This document shows, piece after piece, positions 26,844-37,098 of a DNA stretch of 64,000 nt (positions within the stretch are counted from its first letter, which is position 1; each line of letters opens with the position of its first letter). Origin of the DNA: JAWKZG01 sp041396125 (GTDB lineage: Bacteria > Pseudomonadota > Gammaproteobacteria > Competibacterales > Competibacteraceae); NCBI GenBank assembly GCA_041396125.1, contig JAWKZG010000001.1, positions 806,001 through 870,000 on the forward strand, in the 5' to 3' direction. Below the pieces are notes generated by a model that was not told the DNA's origin, made no database searches, and was given only the letters and a program-made list of their open reading frames with translations. Position numbers and translations under genes: made by a program.

Positions 26844-28883
26844 ATGCAGCAAACCAGTATCGGCGTTGACGTCGGCGGCACTTTCACCGATTTGATTCAA
26901 TTGGACGAGCAGGGCCGGGTCAGTATCGCCAAGGTACCGACAACCCTCGATAACCAGGCCCACGGTGTGCTGGCGGCCATCGGTCGGACCGGGGCCAATC
27001 TGGCACAGGTCGGCGTGATCGTGCACGGTACAACAACCACAACCAATGCCGTGCTGGAACGCAAACTGGCGCGCACCGGACTGATCACCACTCGCGGCTT
27101 CCGCGATGTACTGGAACTGGGGCGACGCACCCGCCCCAAGGCGTACGGCCTGACCGGCGGGTTCGAGCCACTGATTCCGCGCGAATTGCGCTATGAAGTC
27201 AGTGAACGGATGGATGCCGATGGCGCTGTCGTGCAGGCACTCGCTGAAGATGAGGTGATTGCCGCTGTGCAGGCCCTGTTGCAACGCGGCTGCGAATCGC
27301 TGGTAATCCATTTTCTGCACGCCTATAAAAATCCGCTGCACGAACAGCGCGCGCTGGAGCTGGCGCGGGCTTTGTGGCCGAATGACTATATGACTGCCGG
27401 GCATGTGATTTTATCGGAATACCGGGAATACGAGCGAGGGGTTACCGCTGCAGTCAACGCGACTGTACAGCCGGTGCTGGATCGCTATGTGAAACAACTG
27501 GCCGCGGGTCTGCGTGAGCGTGGTTATCAGCATGATTTGCTGGTCATGCGTGGCAATGGCGGCACGGTATCGGCCCGGATGGTGGCCGAAACTGCGGTCA
27601 ATACGGTTATGTCGGGGCCGGCTTCGGGCGTGATGGCAGCCGCGTATACCGGTCGGCAGGCGGGCTTTGCCAACCTGATTACGTACGATATGGGCGGGAC
27701 CAGCTGTGATGTCGGACTTATTCTCGGTGGCGTGCCGGCGGTCAGTTCGGAGCTGGAGCTGGAATACGCCATGCCGATTCATGTGCCGATGGTCGATGTA
27801 CATACTATCGGTGCCGGCGGTGGCTCAGTCGCGTTTATTAATGACGCCGGTCTGCTGCAGGTCGGGCCGGAAAGTGCCGGCGCAACGCCAGGGCCGATCT
27901 GCTATGGCCGCGGTGGTCAGCGCCCGACGATCACAGATGCCAATCTGGTACTGGGCCGACTCAATCCGACAGCGCTACTGGCGGTAGAAAATCCGGTCTC
28001 GCTGGACACGGTGTGTTCGATTATCGAGCGTGATATCGGTCAGGCATTGGGGCTGAATGCCTATGACGCAGCGGCTGCCATTTTGCGGATTGCCAATGAC
28101 CGCATGGCTGGCGCGCTGCGACTGGTATCGCTGGCGCGTGGGCATGATCCGCGTGATTTCGCGCTGTTCGCATTCGGCGGGGCAGGGCCATTGCATGCTG
28201 CCGCCCTGGCGCGCGAGCTCGGTGTACCGCAGGTGCTGGTTCCGGCCCGACCCGGTATCACCAATGCTCTGGGCTGCCTGGTGGCTGATTTGCGGCATGA
28301 TTTTGTGAATACTGTTAATACGCCAGTCGCCGAACTGGACATGGCGCAGGTGCAGGCGATCCTGAACGCGCAAGTAGCGGAAGGCAAGGCCTTGATCGAG
28401 GCAGAACGGGTGGCCGTGGAAGAGATCATCATTCTGCATTCCGCCGATATGCAGTTTCAGGGTCAAAGCCATCTGTTAAGCATCGCACTGGAATCATCCC
28501 AGGTTAGCCGGGAGATGTTGCAAAGCGCGTTTGAGCGTGCCTACTGGGATCGTTTTGAAGTCGAACTGCCCGCTATCCGGCCGGTATTGGTCAATCTGCA
28601 CACGGCTGTATTGGGTCGACGTAAAAGTGTTGATCCGCGTGAATTACTGCCCGCTGATGAGCGCGTGGACAGTCTGGAGCTGGCCCGATTGGGGACGCGT
28701 CCGGTCTGGTTCCAGGGCGGCTGGCACGAGACCCCGCTGTATCGGCGCGAACGACTGCCACTGGCCAGCCAACTGCAAGGTCCGGCAATAGTTGAACAAC
28801 TGGATACAACCATCGTTGTGCCGCCAGACTGCCAGATGAGTATCGATGCACTGGGCAATCTGTTACTGCGATTGGTGGGGTGA
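26844..28883 (+). CDS. hyuA: Hydantoinase/oxoprolinase HyuA-type subunit
   Basis: ATP-dependent amidohydrolase subunit A of the hydantoinase/5-oxoprolinase family, 679 residues. The N-terminal domain starts SIGVDVGGTFTDL, with a phosphate loop, then IVHGTTTTTNAVLERK. The HyuA domain has YDMGGTSCDVGLI, TIGAGGGSVAFI and FGGAGPLHAAALAREL. It would open cyclic amides such as N-methylhydantoin, or carboxylate ketones as in acetone carboxylase relatives. The B subunit is normally adjacent but is absent: the next gene is convergent and unrelated. The start is chosen by family pattern and by the -10 element described upstream. Confidence 0.85.
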   Translation: MQQTSIGVDVGGTFTDLIQLDEQGRVSIAKVPTTLDNQAHGVLAAIGRTGANLAQVGVIVHGTTTTTNAVLERKLARTGLITTRGFRDVLELGRRTRPKAYGLTGGFEPLIPRELRYEVSERMDADGAVVQALAEDEVIAAVQALLQRGCESLVIHFLHAYKNPLHEQRALELARALWPNDYMTAGHVILSEYREYERGVTAAVNATVQPVLDRYVKQLAAGLRERGYQHDLLVMRGNGGTVSARMVAETAVNTVMSGPASGVMAAAYTGRQAGFANLITYDMGGTSCDVGLILGGVPAVSSELELEYAMPIHVPMVDVHTIGAGGGSVAFINDAGLLQVGPESAGATPGPICYGRGGQRPTITDANLVLGRLNPTALLAVENPVSLDTVCSIIERDIGQALGLNAYDAAAAILRIANDRMAGALRLVSLARGHDPRDFALFAFGGAGPLHAAALARELGVPQVLVPARPGITNALGCLVADLRHDFVNTVNTPVAELDMAQVQAILNAQVAEGKALIEAERVAVEEIIILHSADMQFQGQSHLLSIALESSQVSREMLQSAFERAYWDRFEVELPAIRPVLVNLHTAVLGRRKSVDPRELLPADERVDSLELARLGTRPVWFQGGWHETPLYRRERLPLASQLQGPAIVEQLDTTIVVPPDCQMSIDALGNLLLRLVG

Positions 28884-28888
28884 TTAAG

Positions 28889-31418
28889 TCAATTTAATAA
28901 TTCAGATAACGGGCGTGGCTTGGAAATATAATAGCCTTGCGCAAAATCAACTTTTATTTCTTTTAGCTTTTGCAAAATTTCCGGCGTTTCGACAAATTCT
29001 GCGATGGTTTGCAGACCCATGACATGGCCAACATCATTAATGGACTTGACCATGGCCAGCTGAATAGGAGAGGTGTCAATCTCCTTGACAAAAACACCAT
29101 CGATTTTCAGTTTGTCTACGGCAAGCTGCTTAAGGTAGGCAAAGGATGACAAGCCTGTACCAAAATCATCCAGCGCAAAAAGAATGCCTTTTTCTTTAAG
29201 CTTTTCAATAAACCCGGCCGCACGATTTAGATTCGTGATGGCTGCCGTTTCAGTGATTTCAAAGCAGATTGATCGGGGATCAATGCCATTTTTTTCGATC
29301 TCCGCGAGTATAAACTCAAGCAGATTTTCGTTGCCCAGCGACATCCCGGAAAGATTAATGGAACATTGGCTGACATGCAGGGTTTTTGATTTTAATTGTT
29401 GCAGACTGGAAAACGTGTTGGAGATAACCCATTTATCCAGTGTGGCGGAAAGATTATAACGCTCTGCTGCCGGGAAAAACTGATCAGGCGATATAAGTTT
29501 GCCATCGCGCATACGCATGCGCAGTAAAATCTCGAAGCTGAGCCCTTTTTCAGGCACGCTATCGTTTAGCGGTTCAATTGTCTGGAAAAATAATTCAAAA
29601 CGGTTTTCTTCCAAGGCACGGGGGATTTCATTGGCCCACTGCATCTGTCCACGGCGTTCGGACAGTAATTTATCATCCGGTGAATAAACATGAATCCGGT
29701 TGCGGCCTTCATCTTTAGCGGTATAACAGGCAGTATCAGCATCTGATAACAGTGTGTCAGCATCCTGGCTTAATTCGTCGATTTGTACAATACCAATACT
29801 GGCGCTTATTTGAAAATTATGTTCTTTCCAGGGGAATCTGAATTCCTGGATTTTTTTAAGCAGGCTGTTCACAGATCGCCAGCCGGATGATAACGAGCAG
29901 TTTTCTAATAATATGGCAAACTCATCACCACCAAGTCGTGCCAGTGTGTCGTTGGGGCCAACAAACTGCTTTAACATGTGACTTAATTGGGTTAGCAGTT
30001 TATCGCCTATTTTATGGCCATACGTATCATTAATGATTTTGAACTGATCCAGATCTATATAACATAAAATATGTTCTGATTTTTTATCCGGGCGTCGTCT
30101 AATAAAAGGTCAGACGTCGTTCAAACTCCCAGCGATTAACCAGTCCTGTCAAATTGTCGTGAGTTGCCTGATAGGATAATTGCCTGGATAATTGATGCGT
30201 TTCAGTGACATCCTCACAAGCCAGCAACATTAATGAATTTCCCCGACCTCGAATAGCCTGACCGGTTCCCCGCAGCCATATGACATTGCCGTCTTTATGG
30301 CTTTTCCGCAAGGTAAGCTGATGTCTTGTGCCGGGTGTACTCGCACAACGTCTTATCAGGGATAAGGCTTCTTCACGGTCTTCCTCCACAACCAGTTTTA
30401 GCACTGAGGAACCCACCAGCTCTTCTGACGAAAAGCCGATCTGAGTAGCCCCCCGCCTGTTAATGGAATGTATTTTTCCGTTTTGGTCTATCGTAAAAAG
30501 AATTAATGGGTTGTCGTCATAAAGGGTGCGAAAACGCTCTTCACTTTCTCTGAGTGAATGTTCAATTTTTTTACGTGTGATAATTTCCTTGTTAAGTTTT
30601 TTTTCTGCTTCATCCCGCATCACCAACGTATGCCTGAAAACACGTATTGCATTATTGACATCACCAAACTCATCTTTACGATGTTCTTCGGGTAGTCCGA
30701 TTGATGTGTTTCCTGCAGCAAGTGATTTTAACCGTGCTATGAGAATTTTAAGATCTATGGTAAAGATTCTCGATAAGAACAAACTGATAATGATAGTAAA
30801 TAGTAAAATGATACCAAGTACGATAAGTGACCGAATCTGAAAAGCGTTAAGCTCATCGTAAGCCTTAATAATTTCTGCTTCGGTTTCTCGTTGAACCGCT
30901 GCCAGAAAATTCAAAAAGTCTGTGTTTGCCAGGGTATAAGCTTCATTGACGCGGAGAGTGTGTTCTGCAACCAGGTCTATGTCCACGGATGACATTAATA
31001 CGGCATTGCCCATGTAATCTCTATATTTTATTAAATTTCTCAATAAGTAATCATGTATTTTGTTTTGTTCTTCATTGAGATAAAATTGAGATTTGAATTT
31101 ATTGAGATCTTCAATTTGCTGATTTAATACAACGATATTTTTCCTGCCGGATCTGTAAAAACTGCTTTCTGATAACTTGTCTTTTAGCGCTGTTGCAAGA
31201 AGGCTGATGAATGCAACATTATTTGTAGAGAACTTAGATGAAAGAGATGATATTTTCTGTAATTTTGGCACATTTTCAGTGGTAAGCATTACTAGCAATC
31301 GGCTTTCTGAATTTATGCCATATAAAAAAATAACACCAAGGATAATAATTAATGTTGTTGCTATAAGTGGCAGTAATAAAAACTTTTTGCGAATGGTTAA
31401 ATTAGAGAGCCATTGCAT
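28889..31418 (-). CDS. PAS-GGDEF-EAL signalling protein, frameshifted
   Basis: A membrane cyclic-di-GMP protein of about 840 residues. Order: TM segment (residues 12-32, LLLPLIATTLIIILGVIFLY), a periplasmic helical sensor of about 160 residues, a second TM segment (SLIVLGIILLFTIIISLFL), a HAMP-like linker, PAS (ESEERFRTLYDDNPLILFTID), GGDEF and EAL. The cyclase motif LGGDEFAILLEN is intact. The phosphodiesterase motif reads EILLRM in place of EALLR, an accepted variant. The frame breaks near 30100; adding one T in the CTTTTATT run and one G in CCCGGATAAA restores LCYIDLDQFKIIND in line. Base composition is visibly more AT-rich than both neighbours, which suggests acquisition. The hyuA stop lies 5 nt away, convergent. 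Confidence 0.82.
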
Positions 31419-31480
31419 AAAGGCACCCTGTATATAAGCGCTGCATAAGCCGGTTATTGGATAAAGTTATTGTTTTTATT

Positions 31481-32155
31481 CTAATTTTTATAAGCATTTG
31501 CAAGTTCAGTCCACAGCGCAGGCAGAACGGTGGCAATATACATGAAACTGCCATTTCCATCCGGTTTGAAAATAACAGCGACCCCTTCCGGCTTCGGCCA
31601 GATACCCACTGCTTCCTGTAAATTAGCGGTGTGGCTTGACAGTACATCATTGAAGCCAGGGGTAGGGACTTGTGACAAGCGTTTGCGTAAAGCTTGGGCT
31701 TGCTCCAGTGCCGTTTTTTCATCAGCTGTTACGGTGTGCCGCAAGATGTTATTGATTTTCATTCTGCCAAAAGCAAGCACTGCTGTGTCGATGCTACGGC
31801 AATAAGGACTGCTTTCAACCACATCGATTTTAATACGCAGCTGTCTTATCGACAATCCGATTTTATGCCATTTGCTGACGGCCTTCTTCGGATAAAAGCC
31901 TTTGTCTGGCGCAGTTGCTAAGATTTTCCCTATCGGTGTCGAAAGTATTATGATCGGTTATACCATGTCGGAAATAGAGGATATATCCACCTTTTTGCAA
32001 GGCGCTGATCAATTCCTGGTTAGTCAGGCGATTGGGCAGGTCTTCCGAGTCTGCCGATTCAGCAGCGATACCTGGCGATAGCAGTGGACACATCAAAAAA
32101 ATAATTATCGAAAAATAAAACTTTTTTTGCTAAAAAAATTATTTACAGCCTGCAT
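31481..32155 (-). CDS. Secreted histidine-phosphatase-family protein, frameshifted
   Basis: A phosphoglycerate-mutase-like protein with the catalytic motif YFRHGITD near its start (GGYILYFRHG) and a second-site region VESSPYCRSIDTA. The C-terminal half includes SHTANLQEAVGIWPKPEGVAVIF, with the second histidine in SSHTANL. A likely start is ATG at 32153-32155, giving a signal peptide (KKFYFSIIIFLMCPLLSPGIAA) if an A7 run is off by one. A further break near 31860 joins the two halves. The product would be about 220 residues and exported. The gene is AT-rich like the neighbouring PAS-GGDEF-EAL gene. A second, better-preserved family member lies at 50090-50653. Confidence 0.7.
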
Positions 32156-32362
32156 AACTTAAATCCTTCCGGTAAGTTCATTATCATAATTATTTTTATC
32201 AATATAACGTAACGTTTTATTCTAAAAGGCTATTGTTGTACGTCGCAATTTTGAGTGACGGAAATGTGGGCGTATTACTGGAATAAAACGTATCCATAAT
32301 CGGATTAGAACACGCAGCTTCCATGCCGTTCTTTTTATAGGTTATAAATTTTTGTTAAACGA

Positions 32363-32482
32363 TTATTTTTCGCCTGCCATAGCGTACAGGATGCCGTTAA
32401 TGCGGTACTTATCGAGGTATAGACAGCACGTATCAAGCAGCACCTGAATTTCGGATAACGACCGATGCGGGACATTAACATG
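32363..32482 (-). pseudogene. Possible C-terminal gene fragment
   Basis: A 39-codon open segment on the minus strand ends with a stop at 32363-32365. It reads SEIQVLLDTCCLYLDKYRI then NGILYAMAGEK. It looks protein-like but has no start codon, being preceded by a stop. I do not recognise the family. It could be the end of a decayed or frame-disrupted gene. Confidence 0.25.
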
Positions 32483-32540
32483 CTATTTTGGTAAATAAAA
32501 GGACAGAATTTGTCAGGTATGGATCAGGTCTGGAAGTGTT

Positions 32541-32577
32541 GTCGCTGCCTGTATATGCGCTATGACACGGCAGCGAC
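32541..32577. repeat. Long intergenic hairpin
   Basis: GTCGCTGCC (32541-32549) pairs perfectly with GGCAGCGAC (32569-32577). The pairing can extend inward (TGT/ACA) past a bulged C. No T-run follows. It could be a terminator remnant, a mobile-element end or an RNA structure. Confidence 0.5.
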
Positions 32578-32660
32578 TGACAACAGTAGATTTTGGGTAG
32601 GGGTGTTGAAAACCTGGGGTTGCGTTGAACAAAGCAGAATCGCCCCAGGCTTGGAATTTA

Positions 32661-32679
32661 TTTCAAAAGCAGCTTCTTA
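32661..32679 (-). repeat. Dispersed stop-codon hairpin, diverged copy
   Basis: The minus strand reads TAAGAAGCTGCTTTTGAAA, sharing TAAGAAGCTG with the copies at 7658-7680 and 13889-13911. Here it lies about 50 nt after the acnB stop rather than on it. Confidence 0.4.
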
Positions 32680-32689
32680 ATCCGGAAAT

Positions 32690-32716
32690 CCCCTCCTCAC
32701 CAGTGGCGAGAAGGGG
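32690..32716 (-). terminator. Terminator-like hairpin after acnB
   Basis: CCCCT...GGGG arms with CTC/GAG and CC/GG inner pairs and two mismatches form a strong hairpin 11-37 nt past the acnB stop. The following minus-strand T-run is short. Confidence 0.4.
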
Positions 32717-32726
32717 AGATGGCGTA

Positions 32727-35308
32727 TCAGGCAACCAGGGCTGAAGCCTGTGCTTTGCCGCGCTCTGCGGCGGTCGAGAAATCCGGCATCTGGTCGAAAT
32801 TCAGATAGCGATAAATCTCTGGCGCCATGGTGTCAATTTTGCGAGCGTAGGTCATGTACTCGTCTGCGGTGGGCAGTTTCCCCATGACCGCTGCAATCGC
32901 GGCCAGCTCAGCCGAGGAGGAATACATCGGCACCTTGACCCAGGCGGTTCGGGAAGTTCCGCGTTGAGGTCGAAACCACGGTGGAATTTGCTGCCACCCG
33001 CGCCTGGTTGCCCATACACAGGGAACAGCCCGGCATTCTCGGTGCGGGCACCCGCGCTGGCGTACAGATTGTAGTAGCCTTCCTCTTTCAGCTGGTGGGC
33101 ATCCATTTTGGTGGGAGGTGCCATCCATAAACGGGTTGGAATCACACCACCAGCTGCCTCCAGCAATTTTCCGGCTGCGCGGAAATGGCCGATATTGGTC
33201 ATGCAGGAACCAATAAAAACCTCGTCGATCTTGCGCCCGGCAATTTCGGACAGCGGTTTGACATCATCCGGATCATTCGGGCAGGCCAGCAGCGGCTCTT
33301 TGATGTCAGACATATTAATCTCGATCACTTCGGCGTATTCAGCGTCCTTGTCCGCACGCAGCAGCACCGGATTGGCAAGCCAGTCTTCCATTGCACGAGC
33401 GCGTCGTTCCAGCGTACGGGCATCCTGATAGCCGTTGTCGATCATCCAGCGCAGCATGACAATATTCGAACGCAGGTACTCGGCAACGGACTCTTCCGAC
33501 AGCTCAATGGTACAGCCGCCGGCCGAGCGTTCAGCGGTGGCATCGGACAGCTCAAAAGCCTGTTCCACAGTCAGATTTGGCAGTCCTTCGATCTCGATGA
33601 CGCGACCGTTATAGACATTTTTCTTGCCTTTTTTCTCGATCGTCAGCAGACCACGCTTGAGCGCTTCATAAGGGATCGAGTTGACCAGGTCACGCAGCGT
33701 AATACCGGGCTGCATTTCGCCACTGAAACGTACCAGGACCGACTCCGGCATATCCAGCGGCATGACTCCCAGCGCTGCGCCAAAGGCAACCAGACCGGAA
33801 CCTGCTGGAAACGAAATACCGAGTGGAAAACGCGTGTGCGAATCACCGCCGGTACCGACCTGATCCGGCAGCAACATACGGTTCAGCCAGCTATGAATGA
33901 TGCCGTCGCCGGGACGCAGCGACACACCGCCACGGTTACGGATAAAATCCGGCAAGGTGTGTTGCGTCTGGATATCAACCGGTTTGGGATACGCCGCCGT
34001 ATGGCAGAATGACTGCATCACCAGATCAGCGCTGAAGCCAAGGCAGGCCAGTTCTTTCAGTTCATCGCGGGTCATCGGCCCGGTGGTATCCTGGCTGCCT
34101 ACGGTGCCCATGCGCGGTTCGCAATAGGTGCCGGGGCGGATGCCCTCTGTGCCGCAGGCTTTGCCGACGATCTTCTGCGCTAGGGTATAGCCTTTGCCGC
34201 TGTCTTCAGGCACGACCGGACGGCGGAAAACGTCGCTGGCAGCCAGTCCCAGTGAGTCGCGAGCTTTGCCGGTGAGGGTGCGGCCAATGATCAGCGGAAT
34301 ACGGCCGCCGGCCTGAAATTCGTCGAACAGCACCTCGGTTTTCAGGGCGAATTCGATCAGCAGTTCACCGGCTTCATTTTCGATGCGGCCGGCATACGGC
34401 TTGAGCACAATGACATCACCCATATTGAGTTTATCAACATCGCACTCGACGGGCAGTGCGCCCGAGTCTTCCAGCGTATTAAAGAAAATCGGGGCGATCT
34501 TGCTGCCCAGCACGAAACCACCCTGGCGTTTGTTCGGCACATAGGGAATATCGTTGCCAGTGGCCCAGATAACCGAGTTAGTCGCACTTTTACGTGACGA
34601 GCCGGTGCCGACCACATCGCCGACATAGGCGACGGGATGGCCTTTGGCTTTCAGCGTTTCAATCTGATTGATGGCATCGGTAATGCCTTCACGCGGGTTT
34701 TTCAGCATGGCCAGCGCATGTAAGGGAATATCCGGACGTGACCAGGCATCCTGTGCCGGCGACAGATCATCGGTATTGGTTTCGCCGACCACTTTAAATA
34801 CGGTCAGCTTGATGGCTTCCGGTACCGGTGGCCGACGGGTAAACCATTCCGCGTCAGCCCAGGATTGCAACACCGCCTGGGCATTGGCGTTGCCAGCTCG
34901 CGCTTTTTCTTCCACGTCATGAAAGGCGTCGAACATCAGCAAGGTAAATTTGAGCTGCTCGGCGGCGACTTCGCTCAGCTCGGCATCATCCAGCAAATCG
35001 ACCAGTGGTGCGACATTGTAGCCACCCAGCATGGTGCCCAGCAGTTCAACGGCACGACGCTTATCGAGCAGCGGGCTGTGAGCTTCGCCGCGCGCAATGG
35101 CTGCCAGAAACGCGGCTTTCACATAAGCAGCATCGTCCACGCCCGGCGGTACGCGCTCGGTCAGCAGCTCAAGCAGGGTTTCTTCTTCACCGGCTGGTGG
35201 CGCTTTCAGCAGCTCGACCAGAGCGGCGACTTGTTCTGCACTGAGGGGTAAGGGCGGAATGCCCTGGCTGGCACGTTCAGCGACGTGCTCTCGATAGGCT
35301 TCTAACAT
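32727..35308 (-). CDS. acnB: Aconitate hydratase B, frameshifted
   Basis: The main TCA-cycle aconitase in many proteobacteria, about 860 residues. It opens MLEAYREHVAERASQGIPPL (the HEAT-like AcnB-specific domain). The swivel domain follows (VGETNTDDLSPAQDAWSRPDIPLHA, GTGSSRKSATNSV), then the catalytic region with TGGDSHTRFPLGISFPAGSGLVAF. The cluster cysteines are in IGSCMTNIGHFRAAG and in MPGCSLCMGNQ. The last of these is out of frame with the first 2.2 kb. The protein is restored by removing one A near 33040 and by one base near 32930, giving NFPNRLGQGADVF then SAELAAIAAVMGKLP. The C terminus ends KAQASALVA. Given the conserved ends it is probably functional. It is divergent from a LysR regulator. 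Confidence 0.9.
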
Positions 35309-35473
35309 GGCTCACCTCGATGTGTGATGTGAATAATGGGCTACCAAAGGGGTTTCGGAGGGAGACGCGGTAGCACTCTCCTAGGTGCATCGGCGACCAT
35401 GATCCGGATACCGATGCATAACTGATGCAATGCAGCATAGCAAAATCATAAAAATGCGTAAAATGGATTGTTT

Positions 35474-35488
35474 GCATGCTTATCATGC
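35474..35488. promoter_or_regulatory. Inverted repeat before LysR regulator
   Basis: GCATG-CTTAT-CATGC lies 14 nt before the LysR start, with further GCATG/ATGCA copies around it at 35413-35500. It matches the dyad form of LysR binding sites and suggests autoregulation, and possibly control of divergent acnB. Confidence 0.45.
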
Positions 35489-35501
35489 TAAAATTGCATG
35501 T

Positions 35502-36386
35502 ATGGATTTACTATTATTACGCTCACTGTTGGCAGTTGCGGATACTGGTGCAATTACCGAAGCCGCTAACCGGATTGGTATTTCACAATCAGCGCTCTCC
35601 CGTCGTTTGCAACAACTGGAAGCCTATCTGGGGGCAGAGATGTTCGTGCGCGGGCGCAAAGGGGTGGAACTCACACCGCTTGGCCGGCTGGTCGAAGCCG
35701 AAGCACGGGTGCTGGTCAGCCGTTACGATAACCTGCGCCAGCAGGTGCGGGCGCATCTGCGGTTGGACAGTGGCACGGTGCGTATTGGTGGTGGCGCAAC
35801 TGCAGTATCGTTCGTGCTGCCGCCCGCTATTGCTGCGTTCCAGGCCGAATTTCCCGGTATTCGTTTTCACCTCAGAGAAGCGGGCAGCAGCGAGATTGCA
35901 GCCGACGTTGCCAGTGGCCGGCTGGAACTGGGACTGGTCACCCTGCCGGTGCAAACGCGCGAACTCGATGTACGCCAGCTTATTACGGATCGTATTGTGC
36001 TGGTCTCGCGACAGGACCATCCGCTGGCCACGAAACGTCAGGTGCACAGTACGGATCTGGCCGGGTACGCTTATGTAGGGTTCGAAGCGGGCAGCGCGAT
36101 CCGGCAAATTATCGATGCGGCGTTGCGCGCGGTTGGGGTGGAGATGAATGTGGTGATGGAGTTGCGTTCTATTCCTGCGATACTGCGCATGGTCGCAACC
36201 ACTGGCAATCTGGCTTTTGTCAGTCAGGTCAGTCTGGAAGGGCAGAACGAAATACGCGAGCTGCCGGTACGCGGCCTGTCGATTGAACGCAAGCTGGCGA
36301 TTATCGCCCGTCAGGGTGATTCGCTGTCGCCTTCAGCCAGCGCTTTTGCCGAACGGCTGCATAAGCTGTCCGAGCCGATCCCGTAA
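35502..36386 (+). CDS. LysR-family transcriptional regulator
   Basis: A 294-residue regulator. The winged helix-turn-helix is in residues 1-60 (MDLLLLRSLLAVADTGAITE, AANRIGISQSALSRRLQQLE), followed by a linker helix and the two-lobed effector domain (VRIGGGATAVSFVLPPAI, SGRLELGLVTLPVQ, FVSQVSLEG). ATG 35502 is chosen because it fits the family N terminus; earlier in-frame ATGs would add 24 unusual residues. It is divergent from acnB with about 190 nt between, so acnB is a reasonable but unproven target. Confidence 0.88.
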   Translation: MDLLLLRSLLAVADTGAITEAANRIGISQSALSRRLQQLEAYLGAEMFVRGRKGVELTPLGRLVEAEARVLVSRYDNLRQQVRAHLRLDSGTVRIGGGATAVSFVLPPAIAAFQAEFPGIRFHLREAGSSEIAADVASGRLELGLVTLPVQTRELDVRQLITDRIVLVSRQDHPLATKRQVHSTDLAGYAYVGFEAGSAIRQIIDAALRAVGVEMNVVMELRSIPAILRMVATTGNLAFVSQVSLEGQNEIRELPVRGLSIERKLAIIARQGDSLSPSASAFAERLHKLSEPIP

Positions 36387-36395
36387 CCGACCGTT

Positions 36396-37019
36396 TTATT
36401 TCTCAAACAGGAATGACACCAGTCGCGGGGCTTTGTTCTGATCTGTCTGATGCCACCATTCCCGCAGTGTTTGCAGTTTCAGGCCATGCCGGGCAGCGGT
36501 GTCGATAAACTCCGAGATATGATGCGTAAATGCAGGGATGGCGACGGTGTCCGGGCCGTGCTGAAAATTGGCCTGACAGCCCTGATACTGTCGGAACGGG
36601 TGCAGCTCGCAAATAAACATGCGCCCGCCGGGCATCAGAACCCGCGCCGCTTCCGAGAAAATAAACGACAATTCTTGAATATGCTCCAGCACTAAATTAC
36701 AGACGATCAGATCAACAGACTGATTGGCGCAAGGCCAGGGCTGGGTGATATCAGCCTGTTTAAAATTGACATGCGCGGCAGGCCGTTTTGCTCTGGCCTG
36801 GGCCAGCATGCCGGTGGAAAAATCGAGAGCGTGCACCTGGGCACCAATGCGGGCCAGAAAAGCCGTGTTTTTGCCGGTGCCACAACCAAGTTCCAGAATG
36901 GACTGGTAGCGCAGATTAGCCAGGCTGTCGCGAGTAACGGTCTGGTCAAGATCGCGGGTCAGATTGCGCTCAGAATCGTAACTTGCCGACCAGTTGGTAT
37001 AAGCGTCCTGAATGTTCAT
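36396..37019 (-). CDS. Class I SAM-dependent methyltransferase
   Basis: A 207-residue methyltransferase. SAM-binding motif I is ILELGCGTGKNTAFLA (residues 41-56), motif II is VHALDFSTGML, the motif III region is PWPCANQSVDLIVCNLVLEHI, and PGGRMFICELHPF follows. The layout resembles the UbiE/BioC-like group. No substrate-binding insert is recognisable. Its 3' end is 10 nt from the LysR stop (convergent). Confidence 0.85.
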   Translation of the reverse strand: MNIQDAYTNWSASYDSERNLTRDLDQTVTRDSLANLRYQSILELGCGTGKNTAFLARIGAQVHALDFSTGMLAQARAKRPAAHVNFKQADITQPWPCANQSVDLIVCNLVLEHIQELSFIFSEAARVLMPGGRMFICELHPFRQYQGCQANFQHGPDTVAIPAFTHHISEFIDTAARHGLKLQTLREWWHQTDQNKAPRLVSFLFEK

Positions 37020-37098
37020 AATGTCATCGATAGAGTACCGGGAATGTCATTCATGTGCCGGAGCTGCGTATTAAGTAGAAGTTCGCAAGGCGTTCGCG

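Larger units (their letters stand above)
32156..32726. other. AT-rich intergenic region with hairpins
   Basis: A 570-nt gap without a complete gene. It holds a possible coding remnant (32363-32482), a long hairpin (32541-32577), a CCTGGGG/CCCCAGG inverted repeat (32613-32649), a relative of the dispersed stop-codon hairpin (32661-32679) and a terminator-like hairpin (32690-32716). The concentration of inverted repeats between the AT-rich island and acnB may mark an insertion boundary. Confidence 0.45.

Noticed and set aside
33185..34012. 275-codon plus-strand frame opposite acnB
   Set aside because: Conserved acnB sequence on the minus strand explains it; no family match by eye.
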